Shown: positions 36,660-45,584, numbered from the stretch's first letter. The stretch is 50,566 nucleotides of DNA from CAYNND01 sp964528735 (GCA_964528735.1 CAZGUV010000006.1:1-50566), one strand, 5' to 3'. The notes: a model not told the origin generated them from the letters alone. Translations and numbers: made by a program.

Positions 36660-38624
36660 ATGAATGATTCAACACAATCAGGACAAGGCAGTAAACAACC
36701 ATGGAGACCACGGAGAACTTTCACCGCCGGTCAAAGTGGCGGACACCGTGGTGGACACGGAGGCGGGCATCGCTCAGGCGGGCACGGTGGACATAGTAGT
36801 CCACGACCTCACCGCGATGGCGGAGGTAGCCGACCACACGGCGGAGGGCACTCACGCGGTGGCGGTGGACGACGAAAAGAAGTCAAGATGGTAAACCATG
36901 TCCCGACACGACCAGCTCGTGAAGGAAACACTATCCCTCCCCTTGCGCCACGTACCGTGCGCATTATTCCACTTGGTGGAGTAGAAGAAATCGGACGAAA
37001 CATGACCGCGATTGAATACGAAAACGATATTATCGTTGTCGACTGTGGTCTTGCCTTCCCTGAAGACGATACACCGGGAATTGACTACATCCTCCCAAAC
37101 ACCGGATATCTCGAAGACAACAAAGAGCGCATTCGCGGTATGGTGATTACACACGGTCACTTGGACCACATCGGTGGAATCCCGTACATCATCACCTCAA
37201 TCGGAAACCCGGCTATCTACACACGCAGACTTACCGCAGCGATGATAAAGAAGCGACACGAAGAATTCCCTCACCTCGATCCGATGGATGTGCGTGAAGT
37301 AGAAAAGAACACGGCGCTCAAGATGGGAGAGCTCACCATCCAATTCTTTGGCGTGACTCACACCATCCCTGACTCTATGGGTGTCGTCATCAAGACTCCT
37401 GTAGGAAATGTTGTCTTGACTGGTGACATCAAACTCACCCACGAAGGTGGTGTTGTACACGCAGAGGAAGAGGCTGAATTTAAAATCTTTGAAAAAGAGC
37501 GGCCGCTCGCTCTCATGATGGACTCAACAAACTGTGAAATACCAGGATGGTCTATCCCTGAAAATCGAGTGTTCAAAACATTCGAAGAAATCATTGGTGA
37601 TAAGACACTCAAGCGTATTTTCATCGGTACCTTTGCTTCTCAGCTCGAGCGTGTCATCAAGATTGTAGAAATTGCTGAGCGTAATGGACGAAAAGTTGTC
37701 GTCGATGGTCGCTCAATGAAAACAAACATCTTGATCGCGGAAGAGCTCGGTATGCTCAAAGCGCAGAAAGGTACGCTCATCCCTGTTGAAGAGATCGAGA
37801 ACTACCCACCTGACAAGATTGTGGTACTTGTTACTGGTGCGCAGGGTGACGAATACGCATCACTTATGCGTATGGCAAATAAGTCACACAAATACATCAA
37901 ACTTCGCACTGATGACACGATTGTCCTTTCTTCATCAGTTATCCCTGGAAACGAACGATCAGTGCAACGCTTGAAAGACAACCTCTCTCGCCAAGGCGCA
38001 TTTCTCATCACCTACCAGTCATCTGATGTGCATGCTTCAGGTCATGGTTACCGTGAGGAATACCGCTGGATTCACCAGCACGTTCGCCCGAAGTTCTTCA
38101 TCCCGCAACACGGCTATCACTACAAACTCAGAAACCACGGTGATTTGATGCGCGAGAGTATCGGTATCGCAAAGGAGAACATCGTCATTCCTGACAACAG
38201 TTCGATTATCGAAATCAGAGACGAGGGTGAGCGCATCGTGAAGCTCGATGTAAAAGCACCCGCAAATACTCGTGTTGTCGAAGGACATACGGTCTCTGAT
38301 ATTCAGACCACCGTCTTGCGTGACCGAAAGACGCTCGCAACTGATGGTATCTTCGTTGTTGTCGCAACCCTTGACCAAAAAACGGGACGACTCCGCAAAT
38401 CACCTGACATCATTTCTCGAGGATTTATCTATCTCCGTGAATCACAGGACTTGCTCCAGCAGACCCGACTCATCATCAAAAAGCATGCAGAGCGCATCGC
38501 ACAACGAAGCTACCCTATCGACGCTGAGGCTATCAAGAATGAAGTCGCAGAAGCAGTCGAGCAATTCCTCTTCCAGCAAACAAACAAGCGCCCTATCGTC
38601 ATTCCTGTCGTTGTCTCGGTCTAG
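36660..38624 (+). CDS. rnj: Ribonuclease J with Gly/His/Arg-rich N-terminus
   Basis: 654 residues. The first about 75 residues are low-complexity (GGHRGGHGGGHRSGGHGG, then GGGGRRKEVK), followed by the RNase J core from residue about 100: VRIIPLGGVEEIGRNMTAIE, DCGLAFPEDDTPGIDYILPN, ITHGHLDHIGGIPYI (metallo-beta-lactamase HxHxDH), VVLTGDIKLT, beta-CASP domain with MMDSTNCEIPGWS and HASGHGYREEYRWI, and a C-terminal domain with LRDRKTLATDGIFVVV. It degrades and matures RNA by 5'-exo and endonucleolytic cleavage. The extension probably binds RNA or other proteins. It starts 42 nt after the solute-binding protein gene. Confidence 0.95.
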   Translation: MNDSTQSGQGSKQPWRPRRTFTAGQSGGHRGGHGGGHRSGGHGGHSSPRPHRDGGGSRPHGGGHSRGGGGRRKEVKMVNHVPTRPAREGNTIPPLAPRTVRIIPLGGVEEIGRNMTAIEYENDIIVVDCGLAFPEDDTPGIDYILPNTGYLEDNKERIRGMVITHGHLDHIGGIPYIITSIGNPAIYTRRLTAAMIKKRHEEFPHLDPMDVREVEKNTALKMGELTIQFFGVTHTIPDSMGVVIKTPVGNVVLTGDIKLTHEGGVVHAEEEAEFKIFEKERPLALMMDSTNCEIPGWSIPENRVFKTFEEIIGDKTLKRIFIGTFASQLERVIKIVEIAERNGRKVVVDGRSMKTNILIAEELGMLKAQKGTLIPVEEIENYPPDKIVVLVTGAQGDEYASLMRMANKSHKYIKLRTDDTIVLSSSVIPGNERSVQRLKDNLSRQGAFLITYQSSDVHASGHGYREEYRWIHQHVRPKFFIPQHGYHYKLRNHGDLMRESIGIAKENIVIPDNSSIIEIRDEGERIVKLDVKAPANTRVVEGHTVSDIQTTVLRDRKTLATDGIFVVVATLDQKTGRLRKSPDIISRGFIYLRESQDLLQQTRLIIKKHAERIAQRSYPIDAEAIKNEVAEAVEQFLFQQTNKRPIVIPVVVSV

Positions 38625-38649
38625 AGATAAGCGTGCTACACTACCCTAG

Positions 38650-39396
38650 ATGAAGCGTGGCGAGCTCCCCCAAGAGCGCGATGTACCGTATGGTTCAGAA
38701 ATCAGAGAGCTTTCGAAGGAACTTTTTGAAGCCATCGACACGTGTGACTTCACCACCGAGGAGCATGACCGCATACGCACTGCGTACCACCTCGCGATGC
38801 GTCTCCATGCACGACAGGCAGAGCGCTCTGACGGACCATACACGCACCACATACTGCGCGTTACCCTGCGTGTTATTCATGCGACCCGAGGAACGAGTGC
38901 TGACTGTGTCATCGCTGCACTTTTGCACGACGCTATCGAGGACCACCCGAAATCCCTTGCAAAAATTATGCGCACCGAAAGGGGTACACTCGTAAATCGT
39001 CGCGAGCGGTTTGACGCACTCTTTGGGAAAGACGTACGAGATATAGTCCTATTGCTCACAAAGAAGAAATCAAATCTTGACCACAAGACTACTCGCTACC
39101 AGCACTATATTTTGCATCTGACTCGTGACGAGCGAGCACTCGCGATAAAAGTATCTGACTTTCTTGATAACGCGCTTGTGATAAACAAGAAGCCACCTGA
39201 GCTCCGTACCCGTCTCGCAAAAAAATGGAAGCCTGTCGCTCCCCTTTTAATCGCTGCGCTTGGTCGCCTCACACATGAACACGGCATACTGGACGCAGAC
39301 ATGCGCACACATCTGATAGGAGAATTGGAGTTTGCCGCACGCGAACTTGACCGTGCGATACTTATGGACGACTCAGTGCAAGGGCCGCTGAGGTGA
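38650..39396 (+). CDS. HD-domain protein, RelA/SpoT hydrolase-like
   Basis: 248 residues. The HD hydrolase core reads DGPYTHHILRVTLRVI, VIAALLHDAIEDHP (HD...ED), and IKVSDFLDNALVINKK, the layout of the SpoT hydrolase domain and of small alarmone hydrolases. No synthetase, TGS or ACT domain follows, so it would only degrade (p)ppGpp or a related nucleotide. TACACT ends 7 nt before the ATG. Its 3' end overlaps the convergent transketolase gene by 35 bp. Confidence 0.8.
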   Translation: MKRGELPQERDVPYGSEIRELSKELFEAIDTCDFTTEEHDRIRTAYHLAMRLHARQAERSDGPYTHHILRVTLRVIHATRGTSADCVIAALLHDAIEDHPKSLAKIMRTERGTLVNRRERFDALFGKDVRDIVLLLTKKKSNLDHKTTRYQHYILHLTRDERALAIKVSDFLDNALVINKKPPELRTRLAKKWKPVAPLLIAALGRLTHEHGILDADMRTHLIGELEFAARELDRAILMDDSVQGPLR

Positions 39397-40351
39397 TTGA
39401 GTCACTATCCAATTTATAGTATTTCCATAGCTCTGCCATTGTTCCTGACTGTCCAAAATCATCGTGCACACCGATGAACGCTTGTCGGGTCGGATGATTG
39501 CGCGCAAGCACTTCTGCAACAGCTCCACCGAGTCCCCCTGCTATCTGGTGCTCTTCGATAGTTACTACTGCACCACACTCTTTTGCGACTGCGATAACGG
39601 CTGATTCATCGAGCGGTTTGATTGTATGAATATTTAAAACGACTGAGCCAATTCCCTGCGCTTCAAGCTTTTGAGCAGAGACGAGTGCATTGTATACAAG
39701 TGTGCCCGTTGCGATGAGCGCAACTTGTGGTGACGGTGAGCGCCAGAGCTCCTGTGCTTTGCCGAGCTCAAACGGCGTCTCAGGTGTGGTGATGACTGTA
39801 GTTTTTTCGCGAGCAAGACGGATGTACCCTGGAAGCTTGTCATCTTTTGCGAGTGCGAGTGTCGCAAGTCGTGCTTGGTGGCTGTCACATGGATAGACGA
39901 CGGTCATACGAGGAATCACGCGCATGAGCGCGATGTCTTCGATTGCTTGGTGTGTCCCACCGTCAGGACCGACTGAAATACCCGCATGAGAGCCGACTAT
40001 TTTTACTGGCATACCGTTGTACGCTGCAGTCGTGCGAATCTGCTCCCAGTTTCTCCCTGGAGAAAACATCGCGTAGGATGAAATGAAAGAAATCTTACCC
40101 ATTGCTGCCATTCCTGAGGCAACCGCTGCAAGGTTTTGCTCGGCGACACCAATCTCAACAAATCGCGTAGGAAATGCGTCACGAAACTTGTGCATCTGAG
40201 TACTCTCAGTCAAGTCAGCACAGAGTCCGACGATACGCTCATCTGCCTTTGCCGCTTCGAGGAGTCCATCACCAAAACCGATGCGAGTCGCTGCCATATC
40301 AGGCTTTTCAGAAAAGATTTTTTCGTTGAGATGTAGAGAAGTATTTAACAT
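39362..40351 (-). CDS. Transketolase, C-terminal subunit
   Basis: 329 residues. Pyrimidine-binding and C-terminal domains of a split transketolase: TRIGFGDGLLEAAKADERIV, FVEIGVAEQNLAAVASGMAA (catalytic Glu of the GVAEQN motif), SYAMFSPGRNWEQIRTTAAY, GISVGPDGGTHQAIEDIALM and PLDESAVIAVAKECGAVVTI. Works with the N-terminal half encoded at 40694-41566, with csaA between. TACAAT ends 6 nt before the ATG, so it may be expressed separately from the N-terminal half. Part of the non-oxidative pentose phosphate pathway with rpe, rpiB and GAPDH. Confidence 0.93.
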   Translation of the reverse strand: MLNTSLHLNEKIFSEKPDMAATRIGFGDGLLEAAKADERIVGLCADLTESTQMHKFRDAFPTRFVEIGVAEQNLAAVASGMAAMGKISFISSYAMFSPGRNWEQIRTTAAYNGMPVKIVGSHAGISVGPDGGTHQAIEDIALMRVIPRMTVVYPCDSHQARLATLALAKDDKLPGYIRLAREKTTVITTPETPFELGKAQELWRSPSPQVALIATGTLVYNALVSAQKLEAQGIGSVVLNIHTIKPLDESAVIAVAKECGAVVTIEEHQIAGGLGGAVAEVLARNHPTRQAFIGVHDDFGQSGTMAELWKYYKLDSDSITSAALALSRP

Positions 40352-40371
40352 AAAGGTATTGTATCGCGCTT

Positions 40372-40701
40372 TTAAAATAACTTACCACCGAGAGGTACGT
40401 CCTGTTGCGCATGGACGAGGACCACTTCCCCGTTTGCATCTGGGAATCCAAGGGTGAGCACTTCAGACATAAAGTTTGCGACCTGCTTGGGAGGAAAATT
40501 CACGACTGCCATGACACGCATCCCGATAAGCGATTCCTTTGTGTAGTGCTTCGTGATTTGTGCTGAACTTCGCTTCATGCCAAGTTCCCCAAAATCTATG
40601 GTGAGCTTATACGCCGGTTTTCGAGCTTCAGGAAAATCTTCTACAGCTGTAATAACACCTGAGCGAATGTCTACCTTTGTAAAATCATCGTAACTAATCA
40701 T
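40372..40701 (-). CDS. csaA: CsaA-like tRNA-binding domain protein
   Basis: 109 residues, a complete single OB-fold tRNA-binding domain: DDFTKVDIRSGVITAVEDFP, KPAYKLTIDFGELGMKRSSA, QITKHYTKESLIGMRVMAVV, NFPPKQVANFMSEVLTLGF and VPLGGKLF. CsaA has been described as an export-related chaperone and also resembles the C-terminal domain of MetRS and Trbp111. The gene overlaps the transketolase N-terminal gene by 8 nt and sits between the two transketolase halves, an odd place for it. Confidence 0.92.
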   Translation of the reverse strand: MISYDDFTKVDIRSGVITAVEDFPEARKPAYKLTIDFGELGMKRSSAQITKHYTKESLIGMRVMAVVNFPPKQVANFMSEVLTLGFPDANGEVVLVHAQQDVPLGGKLF

Positions 40702-41566
40702 GGTGAGTTGCTTCTACCTGTCCTCCAAGCGAGCGCAGCGCTCGAAGTGCAATATCTGCTTGCTCTTTGTTTGGAGGCATACCGTGCCAATGGTAATCAC
40801 GCTCAAACTGAGGAACGCCCTTACCCGCTATCGTGTGTGCGATGATGACTGATGGCTGCGTAATCGTCGCTTGTGCACGCCCTATCGCGTCATACATCTC
40901 ACGGAATGAGTGCCCATCGGCATCTTGCACATGCCAGCCAAATGATTCCCATTTTTCTCGCAGAGGCTCAAGGGGCATGATGTCGTGTACGTAGCCGTCA
41001 ATCTGGATTCCATTTCTATCGATGATGACAATCAGATTATGCAATCGCTCTTTCCCTGCAAGCATCGCCGCCTCCCAAATTACTCCGCAGTTTAGTTCGC
41101 CATCACCAGTCAGACAATAGATAAATTTTTGACTCAGGTGTGCATGATCTACTCGATCAGCGAGCGCCATACCGACAGACTGTGCAAGTCCAGAACCGAG
41201 AGGTCCTGAGCTCGCTTCAATTCCAGGAAGCCATTCACGATGCGGATGACCTTGCAAACGAGAGCCAAATTTTCGAAGAGTCTGAAGTTCTTCTACGGGG
41301 AAATACCCTACACGCGCCATCGTTGCATATTGTACTGGGCAAATATGACCGTTTGAAAGTACGAGCATATCGCGTTCACTCCATGAAGGATTTTTTGGGT
41401 CATGTTTCATGATATGGAAGTACAGGAGCGCGAAAATATCAGCCATATCAAGTGGCCCCGCGGTGTGTCCTGAGCCGGCATTCAAGAGCATCATAATAAT
41501 ATCTTCACGGATGGTCGTCGCCATCTTCGTGAGAAATTGTTCTTTTTCTTGCGTCAGAAGTTCCAT
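40694..41566 (-). CDS. Transketolase, N-terminal subunit
   Basis: 290 residues, the thiamine-diphosphate-binding half. LLNAGSGHTAGPLDMADIFA, GHICPVQYATMARVGYF, SGPLGSGLAQSVGMALADRV, TGDGELNCGVIWEAAMLAGK with IDRNGIQIDG (GDG...N metal/TPP motif) and AHTIAGKGVPQFERDYHWHG are canonical. The ATG at 41566 is preferred to a codon further upstream because TATACT ends 6 nt before it. It is followed directly by csaA (8-nt overlap), then the C-terminal subunit. Confidence 0.94.
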   Translation of the reverse strand: MELLTQEKEQFLTKMATTIREDIIMMLLNAGSGHTAGPLDMADIFALLYFHIMKHDPKNPSWSERDMLVLSNGHICPVQYATMARVGYFPVEELQTLRKFGSRLQGHPHREWLPGIEASSGPLGSGLAQSVGMALADRVDHAHLSQKFIYCLTGDGELNCGVIWEAAMLAGKERLHNLIVIIDRNGIQIDGYVHDIMPLEPLREKWESFGWHVQDADGHSFREMYDAIGRAQATITQPSVIIAHTIAGKGVPQFERDYHWHGMPPNKEQADIALRALRSLGGQVEATHHD

Positions 41567-41597
41567 TTGAAAAGTATACCGCAGAAAATGCACTGCT

Positions 41598-42035
41598 CTA
41601 CACTCTGTGAGGACAGTCGATTAGCTTGAGTCCTATAGTTGAATCAAGCGTTCGTTCAAGCGACGCATCGAGCTCGATGAGATGCACCTCGAGCGTGACC
41701 GCAACTTGCGCGGATTTGAGGTGCCCGCCGTATGTAGCATTAGTGTCATCTGAAATAGTCGTATGAATATGAAGGAATGGCTCTCCATCCACACGCACTG
41801 CATTCCCTACCATTGTTACAACTTCATGTGCTGCATCGTATTTTTTGAAATGATATGCACGCTCTGCAAGTGAGTAGTAGCCAAGCTCTATTGCCTCTAT
41901 CGCACCAAGTGCAGTAAACCACCCTGTAGCAATATTGTGCTCCTTACAAAAAGAAACAATAGTGTCGTGCACCACCTCACCTCGTTCAAGTCGCAAGATA
42001 TGATGCGCTTTTTCCTGTGTCGTCAGATACTGCAT
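41598..42035 (-). CDS. PPC-domain (DUF296) protein
   Basis: 145 residues forming a single PPC/DUF296 domain: ILRLERGEVVHDTIVSFCKE, IATGWFTALGAIEAIELGYY, HEVVTMVGNAVRVDGEPFLH, HIHTTISDDTNATYGGHLKS and VTLEVHLIEL. In bacteria these small trimeric proteins are of unknown function; plant relatives (AT-hook proteins) bind DNA, but no AT-hook is seen here. The His pair in LHIHTT and the GGHL motif may bind a metal. It follows rpe by 6 nt, in one unit with rpiB and rpe. Confidence 0.88.
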   Translation of the reverse strand: MQYLTTQEKAHHILRLERGEVVHDTIVSFCKEHNIATGWFTALGAIEAIELGYYSLAERAYHFKKYDAAHEVVTMVGNAVRVDGEPFLHIHTTISDDTNATYGGHLKSAQVAVTLEVHLIELDASLERTLDSTIGLKLIDCPHRV

Positions 42036-42041
42036 ATATAT

Positions 42042-42770
42042 TTAGTATTTAAGTGCTTTCGCAACATGCGCGCAGAGCGTCTCATACGCTTCTGGCGGGT
42101 ACTCGTGACGACTCACTGCAGACCCGACCACGACTCGAGTCGCTCCTGTTCGAAAGACTGTCGGAATACTTTGGTCATTCATACTTCCATCAATGGTGAT
42201 TTCAATCGTCGGAAGGCGTGCCCGAACAGCTTTGATTCGCTGGAGTACGCGAGTATCAAACGGTCTCCCTTGTGCACCAATGGGGTCAATACTCATGAGT
42301 TGTATGGATGCAATGCGCTTGTCTGACTCGACATACGCAAGCATTGGCTCAAGGTCAGTACCAATAAGTGCTGAAATACCGACTGTTGCATGGCGTGAAT
42401 CCCACGAATCGACGACGCCTCGTACTTCTTCGATAGAGAGAAAGCTTTCCCACTGTGCAACGATGCGCTTCGCGCCCGCGCGTATGAAGTCGCATCCGAT
42501 ATTGTGCGGATCAGTGACCATAAGATGCACTTCTGTTTCTATAGACTTCAAGTCGAGCTGGTGGAAAAAGTTTTGTGGGAATGCACCAGGCATGGTGTAC
42601 GGAATACTCAGCGACTGCACAAACTGCCCATCGCAGATATCAATATGAAGCTGAGGAGCAAAATGTTGGTACAGTTCAAACTGTCTGAAAAATACATCCT
42701 CCGCAGCTTCAAGTATCGCTGGAGTGATGCGGTTAGCGTACTGATTCGATTGCTTTGATACGTCGTTCAT
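42042..42770 (-). CDS. rpe: Ribulose-phosphate 3-epimerase-like protein (divergent)
   Basis: 242 residues, TIM barrel. ITPAILEAAEDVFFRQFELY, LHIDICDGQFV (catalytic His and Asp), VHLMVTDPHN (His), SIDPIGAQGRPFDTRVLQRI and ITIDGSMNDQSIPTVFRTGA (second catalytic Asp), with VVGSAVSRHEYPPEAYETL at the end. All metal and acid-base residues are present, but the loop after beta-strand 6 lacks the usual GFGGQ and there is an N-terminal extension of about 12 residues. It overlaps rpiB by 38 nt. Confidence 0.86.
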   Translation of the reverse strand: MNDVSKQSNQYANRITPAILEAAEDVFFRQFELYQHFAPQLHIDICDGQFVQSLSIPYTMPGAFPQNFFHQLDLKSIETEVHLMVTDPHNIGCDFIRAGAKRIVAQWESFLSIEEVRGVVDSWDSRHATVGISALIGTDLEPMLAYVESDKRIASIQLMSIDPIGAQGRPFDTRVLQRIKAVRARLPTIEITIDGSMNDQSIPTVFRTGATRVVVGSAVSRHEYPPEAYETLCAHVAKALKY

Positions 42771-43224
42771 GTCGTGATTCGTTAGTAAATGGTTCGCGAA
42801 GCCATTCGAGTACTACCTTTTTCGCAACTTCTGCATCGAGAAATCGCGCGCCGAGCGAGAGGCAATTCGCATCATTGTGAGCACGTGTTGATTGCACCAT
42901 TGAGAGAGACTTGCCCGACATATCAACCTGTTCTCCGTGTGGTGCCCCATAGTAGACTGCACAACGCACCTGTGGAAAGCGGTTTGCAACAATCGCTTCA
43001 CCTTGTCCTGATGCGCCGAGCACTATCGCCTTACTATCTTTCCCTCCTGCAGCGTCAACACTGAGCTGTCGCGCTGCTGAAGCGATAAGAGGTGGATAAT
43101 CATCTGCAGCGTCATAGACAGCAGGTCCACAATCAACAACCTCAAATGATTCAGAGGCGAGAAAGTCTGCAAGGATTTTTTTAAGTTCGAAGCCCGCGTG
43201 GTCGGACGCAAGATATACTTTCAT
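42733..43224 (-). CDS. rpiB: Ribose-5-phosphate isomerase B
   Basis: 163 residues. VYLASDHAGFELKKILADFL is the N-terminal motif; DDYPPLIASAARQL and LGASGQGEAIVANRFPQVRC form the phosphate loop. The usual catalytic Cys in GTGxGxSIxAN is replaced (here ASGQGEA), as in some RpiB and LacAB relatives, and STRAHNDANCLSLGARFLD contains the catalytic His. Interconverts ribose-5-phosphate and ribulose-5-phosphate. TATACT ends 6 nt before the ATG. First gene of the rpiB-rpe-PPC unit. Confidence 0.88.
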   Translation of the reverse strand: MKVYLASDHAGFELKKILADFLASESFEVVDCGPAVYDAADDYPPLIASAARQLSVDAAGGKDSKAIVLGASGQGEAIVANRFPQVRCAVYYGAPHGEQVDMSGKSLSMVQSTRAHNDANCLSLGARFLDAEVAKKVVLEWLREPFTNESRHERRIKAIESVR

Positions 43225-43243
43225 ACGAGCAGTATATCAAACA

Positions 43244-44254
43244 CTAGAGGACTTTTCCTACCGCGATGACATGACGAACGAGTGAGTTGGTATAGCCCAT
43301 TTCGTTGTCATACCATGCGAGAACTTTCACGAGGTTGCCTATGACGCGAGTCATAGTGAGGTCTGCGATTGATGCGTGTGGGTCGCCAACAATGTCCGTC
43401 GAAGTGAGGAGTTCGTCTGTTGCAGTAAAGATACCTTCCCATCGAGGGTCTTTTGCTGCGAGTCGGAGGATGTTGTTTACTTCCTCAGCGGTCGTCTCTC
43501 GTTTTGCAATAAACGTTATGTCAGCCATTGAACCCGCTGGGACAGGCACGCGAATCGCGATACCGTCAAACCGTCCTTGGATTTGCGTGTGTACCTCGGC
43601 GGTCGCCTTTGCTGCACCGGTCGAAGATGGAACGAGGTTAATCGCTGCTGCGCGCCCTCGGCGCATGTCTGACTTACCACCAGGACCGTCAACAATCATC
43701 TGTGTCGCAGTGTAGGCATGTGTCGTATTTAAAAGTGCCTTTTCGATACCGAGTGCTGCATCGAGAATAGCAACGACTGGGCTCGTACAGTTCGTAGTAC
43801 ATGATGCATTTGAAGTCACCTGAGTCTTGGTGAGGTCATGTTCGTTTACTCCCATGAGTACTGTCACTCCATCAGCCGCTTCGCCTTTCGCAGGTGCTGA
43901 GATGACGACTCGTTTGGCACCACCTTGTAAGTGTGCCTTCGCTTTTGCGTATTCAGTGAAAAATCCTGTTGACTCAACAACGACATCAACACCAAGTGCT
44001 CCCCACTTTATTTGTGCAGGGTCCTTTTCTTTCGAGACTGCGATGCGCTTTCCATCGACAATGAGGGTGCCTTCTTCAAAGAGTACCGGAAACGGTGCGC
44101 GACCATAGACAGAGTCGTACTTCAAAAGGTACGCGAGATTTTCTACATCACCCAAATCGTTGACCGCAACCACCTCTACATCATTGTAATGACGTGATGC
44201 GTGGAGAAATGCTCTACCAATACGTCCAAAACCGTTTATACCTACTCGTACCAT
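43244..44254 (-). CDS. gap: Glyceraldehyde-3-phosphate dehydrogenase
   Basis: 336 residues, normal length. VRVGINGFGRIGRAFLHASR (NAD loop), VVESTGFFTEYAKAKAHLQG, VTSNASCTTNCTSPVVAILD (catalytic Cys; usually SCTTNCLAP), GRAAAINLVPSSTGAAKATA, FDGIAIRVPVPAGSMADIT and WYDNEMGYTNSLVRHVIAVG are all present. It oxidises glyceraldehyde-3-phosphate in glycolysis and links to the pentose-phosphate genes that follow. It is the only complete glycolytic enzyme in the window. Confidence 0.96.
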   Translation of the reverse strand: MVRVGINGFGRIGRAFLHASRHYNDVEVVAVNDLGDVENLAYLLKYDSVYGRAPFPVLFEEGTLIVDGKRIAVSKEKDPAQIKWGALGVDVVVESTGFFTEYAKAKAHLQGGAKRVVISAPAKGEAADGVTVLMGVNEHDLTKTQVTSNASCTTNCTSPVVAILDAALGIEKALLNTTHAYTATQMIVDGPGGKSDMRRGRAAAINLVPSSTGAAKATAEVHTQIQGRFDGIAIRVPVPAGSMADITFIAKRETTAEEVNNILRLAAKDPRWEGIFTATDELLTSTDIVGDPHASIADLTMTRVIGNLVKVLAWYDNEMGYTNSLVRHVIAVGKVL

Positions 44255-44270
44255 ATATATTTCTTAAAAC

Positions 44271-44525
44271 CTATAATGCTAATGACGCAAGTCCTGCAAG
44301 GTATGCTCCAGTCACTGAATCGAGCACTCCTGAAATTGCAACTGCCCCTGCTTGGACTTGGTTTACTGTATACAAACCAAAGTCAGGATCGACGACCACT
44401 AATGCTGAACCAACAAGAAGGAGCGCAAGTGCGAGTGCACGCACGCGCTTTACATACTCTGATACCGTGAAGTACGGCGTTGCAGGTATGTCGTTGTCGG
44501 CAACATCTTCGGGCGTAAAGGCCAT
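44271..44525 (-). CDS. Small two-helix membrane protein
   Basis: 84 residues. A charged N-terminus (MAFTPEDVADNDIPATPYFT) is followed by two helices (about 29-48 VRALALALLLVGSALVVVDP and 60-84 ending GLASLAL). No known motif. TATACT ends 6 nt before the ATG, so it starts its own transcript; it lies 17 nt upstream of gap and may run into it. Confidence 0.7.
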   Translation of the reverse strand: MAFTPEDVADNDIPATPYFTVSEYVKRVRALALALLLVGSALVVVDPDFGLYTVNQVQAGAVAISGVLDSVTGAYLAGLASLAL

Positions 44526-44577
44526 AGAAAAAGTATACCTTGTTTACGCACCGATGAGTATTTCTATGTGGATAGAT

Positions 44578-45495
44578 TTATTTGCGATAGTACGGGATTG
44601 TCGTCTCGGTGAGACCCAAGATATCACCCACTCCGAAAGCTGCTCGAGCACTTTGTGTTCCTGCAGTTGCCATAATAAACAACATGTACACACTTGCGAC
44701 CATTGTGACGAGTGTAACTGGTATCGAAAACAGATTGAGAAGCCCTTTCGATTGCTTCTTTGGTGTTTTGACTATTCGTGGAGGCTCGACGTCTACAGCT
44801 TTCGCACGAGTCTTTACTGACTCTTTGACGATGACTGCTTGGGGACGCTCAGGAGAGCGCATAGTGAATGGTGACGGTGTGCTCTTTCGAGGACGCTCAG
44901 CGACAACAGTCTTGAGGCGTGAACCTGTTTGCATGCGCTCGGTTTCTGCACTTACTGGTGCAGGCGTATCGTGCTTACTTGAGAGCACAGGGAAAAGAGG
45001 TGCTTCGTCCTTACTGTAAATACTCACCCGATGCACAATGACTGGCTCTTCTTTCTTTGCTTTTGTTGAGCGTGCTTGTTCTTCGTACCATTTCGCTTGC
45101 TGCGCATGCACTGCTCGGCGATGTGCAAACAATGATTCGATGTCTACATACAAACGCTCACCAAGAAACTTTGTCTGGATGGTGCCGTCAGTGCCGAGAT
45201 TTTCAATATACTCTTGCGTATATCCTGAAAGACGTGAAGCACGATTGACCGATACGTATTTTGCTCCATCAGTCACGATAGATTCTTCTTGGTCTGCGAC
45301 AATGTCCTTTTTCTGCGCGCGTTTCTGTGCGCGTTTTTCTGAGTACGCCTCAAGTGACGCGACATCCAGCACTCGTTCTCCATCGCTTTCTTTGCTTCGT
45401 ATAACTCCAGCCTTGACGAGTCGCTCGAGGTGATGACGTGTGAAACCAGTGAGTTGCACAGCTCGCTCTATCGTCACTTCTGTTTCATTGACCAT
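44578..45495 (-). CDS. Membrane-anchored protein with two MerR/excisionase-like HTH domains
   Basis: 305 residues. Two tandem helix-turn-helix-like units: TIERAVQLTGFTRHHLERLV with GVIRSKESDGERVLDVASLE (about 6-52), and VSVNRASRLSGYTQEYIENL with FLGERLYVDIESLFAHRR (about 80-125). A basic, disordered, Pro/Ser-rich linker (about 150-250) leads to one membrane helix (about 258-281, LLNLFSIPVTLVTMVASVYM) and a short outer tail with LGLTETTIPYYRK. A DNA-binding N-terminus tied to the membrane could tether DNA or act as a one-component sensor. TACTAT ends 6 nt before the ATG at 45495. Family unknown to me. Confidence 0.72.
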   Translation of the reverse strand: MVNETEVTIERAVQLTGFTRHHLERLVKAGVIRSKESDGERVLDVASLEAYSEKRAQKRAQKKDIVADQEESIVTDGAKYVSVNRASRLSGYTQEYIENLGTDGTIQTKFLGERLYVDIESLFAHRRAVHAQQAKWYEEQARSTKAKKEEPVIVHRVSIYSKDEAPLFPVLSSKHDTPAPVSAETERMQTGSRLKTVVAERPRKSTPSPFTMRSPERPQAVIVKESVKTRAKAVDVEPPRIVKTPKKQSKGLLNLFSIPVTLVTMVASVYMLFIMATAGTQSARAAFGVGDILGLTETTIPYYRK

Positions 45496-45584
45496 GTGGC
45501 TATAGTACAATAAAAGACAGCGCAGAGGCACCTTTTACCTGTGTATAAGCCATTTTTGTAGGACATGGGTCTCCACAAAAGACA

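Noticed and set aside
36664..36894. Alternative-frame ORF inside the RNase J extension
   Set aside because: Produced by the GGH/GGR repeat composition; no own start signal.
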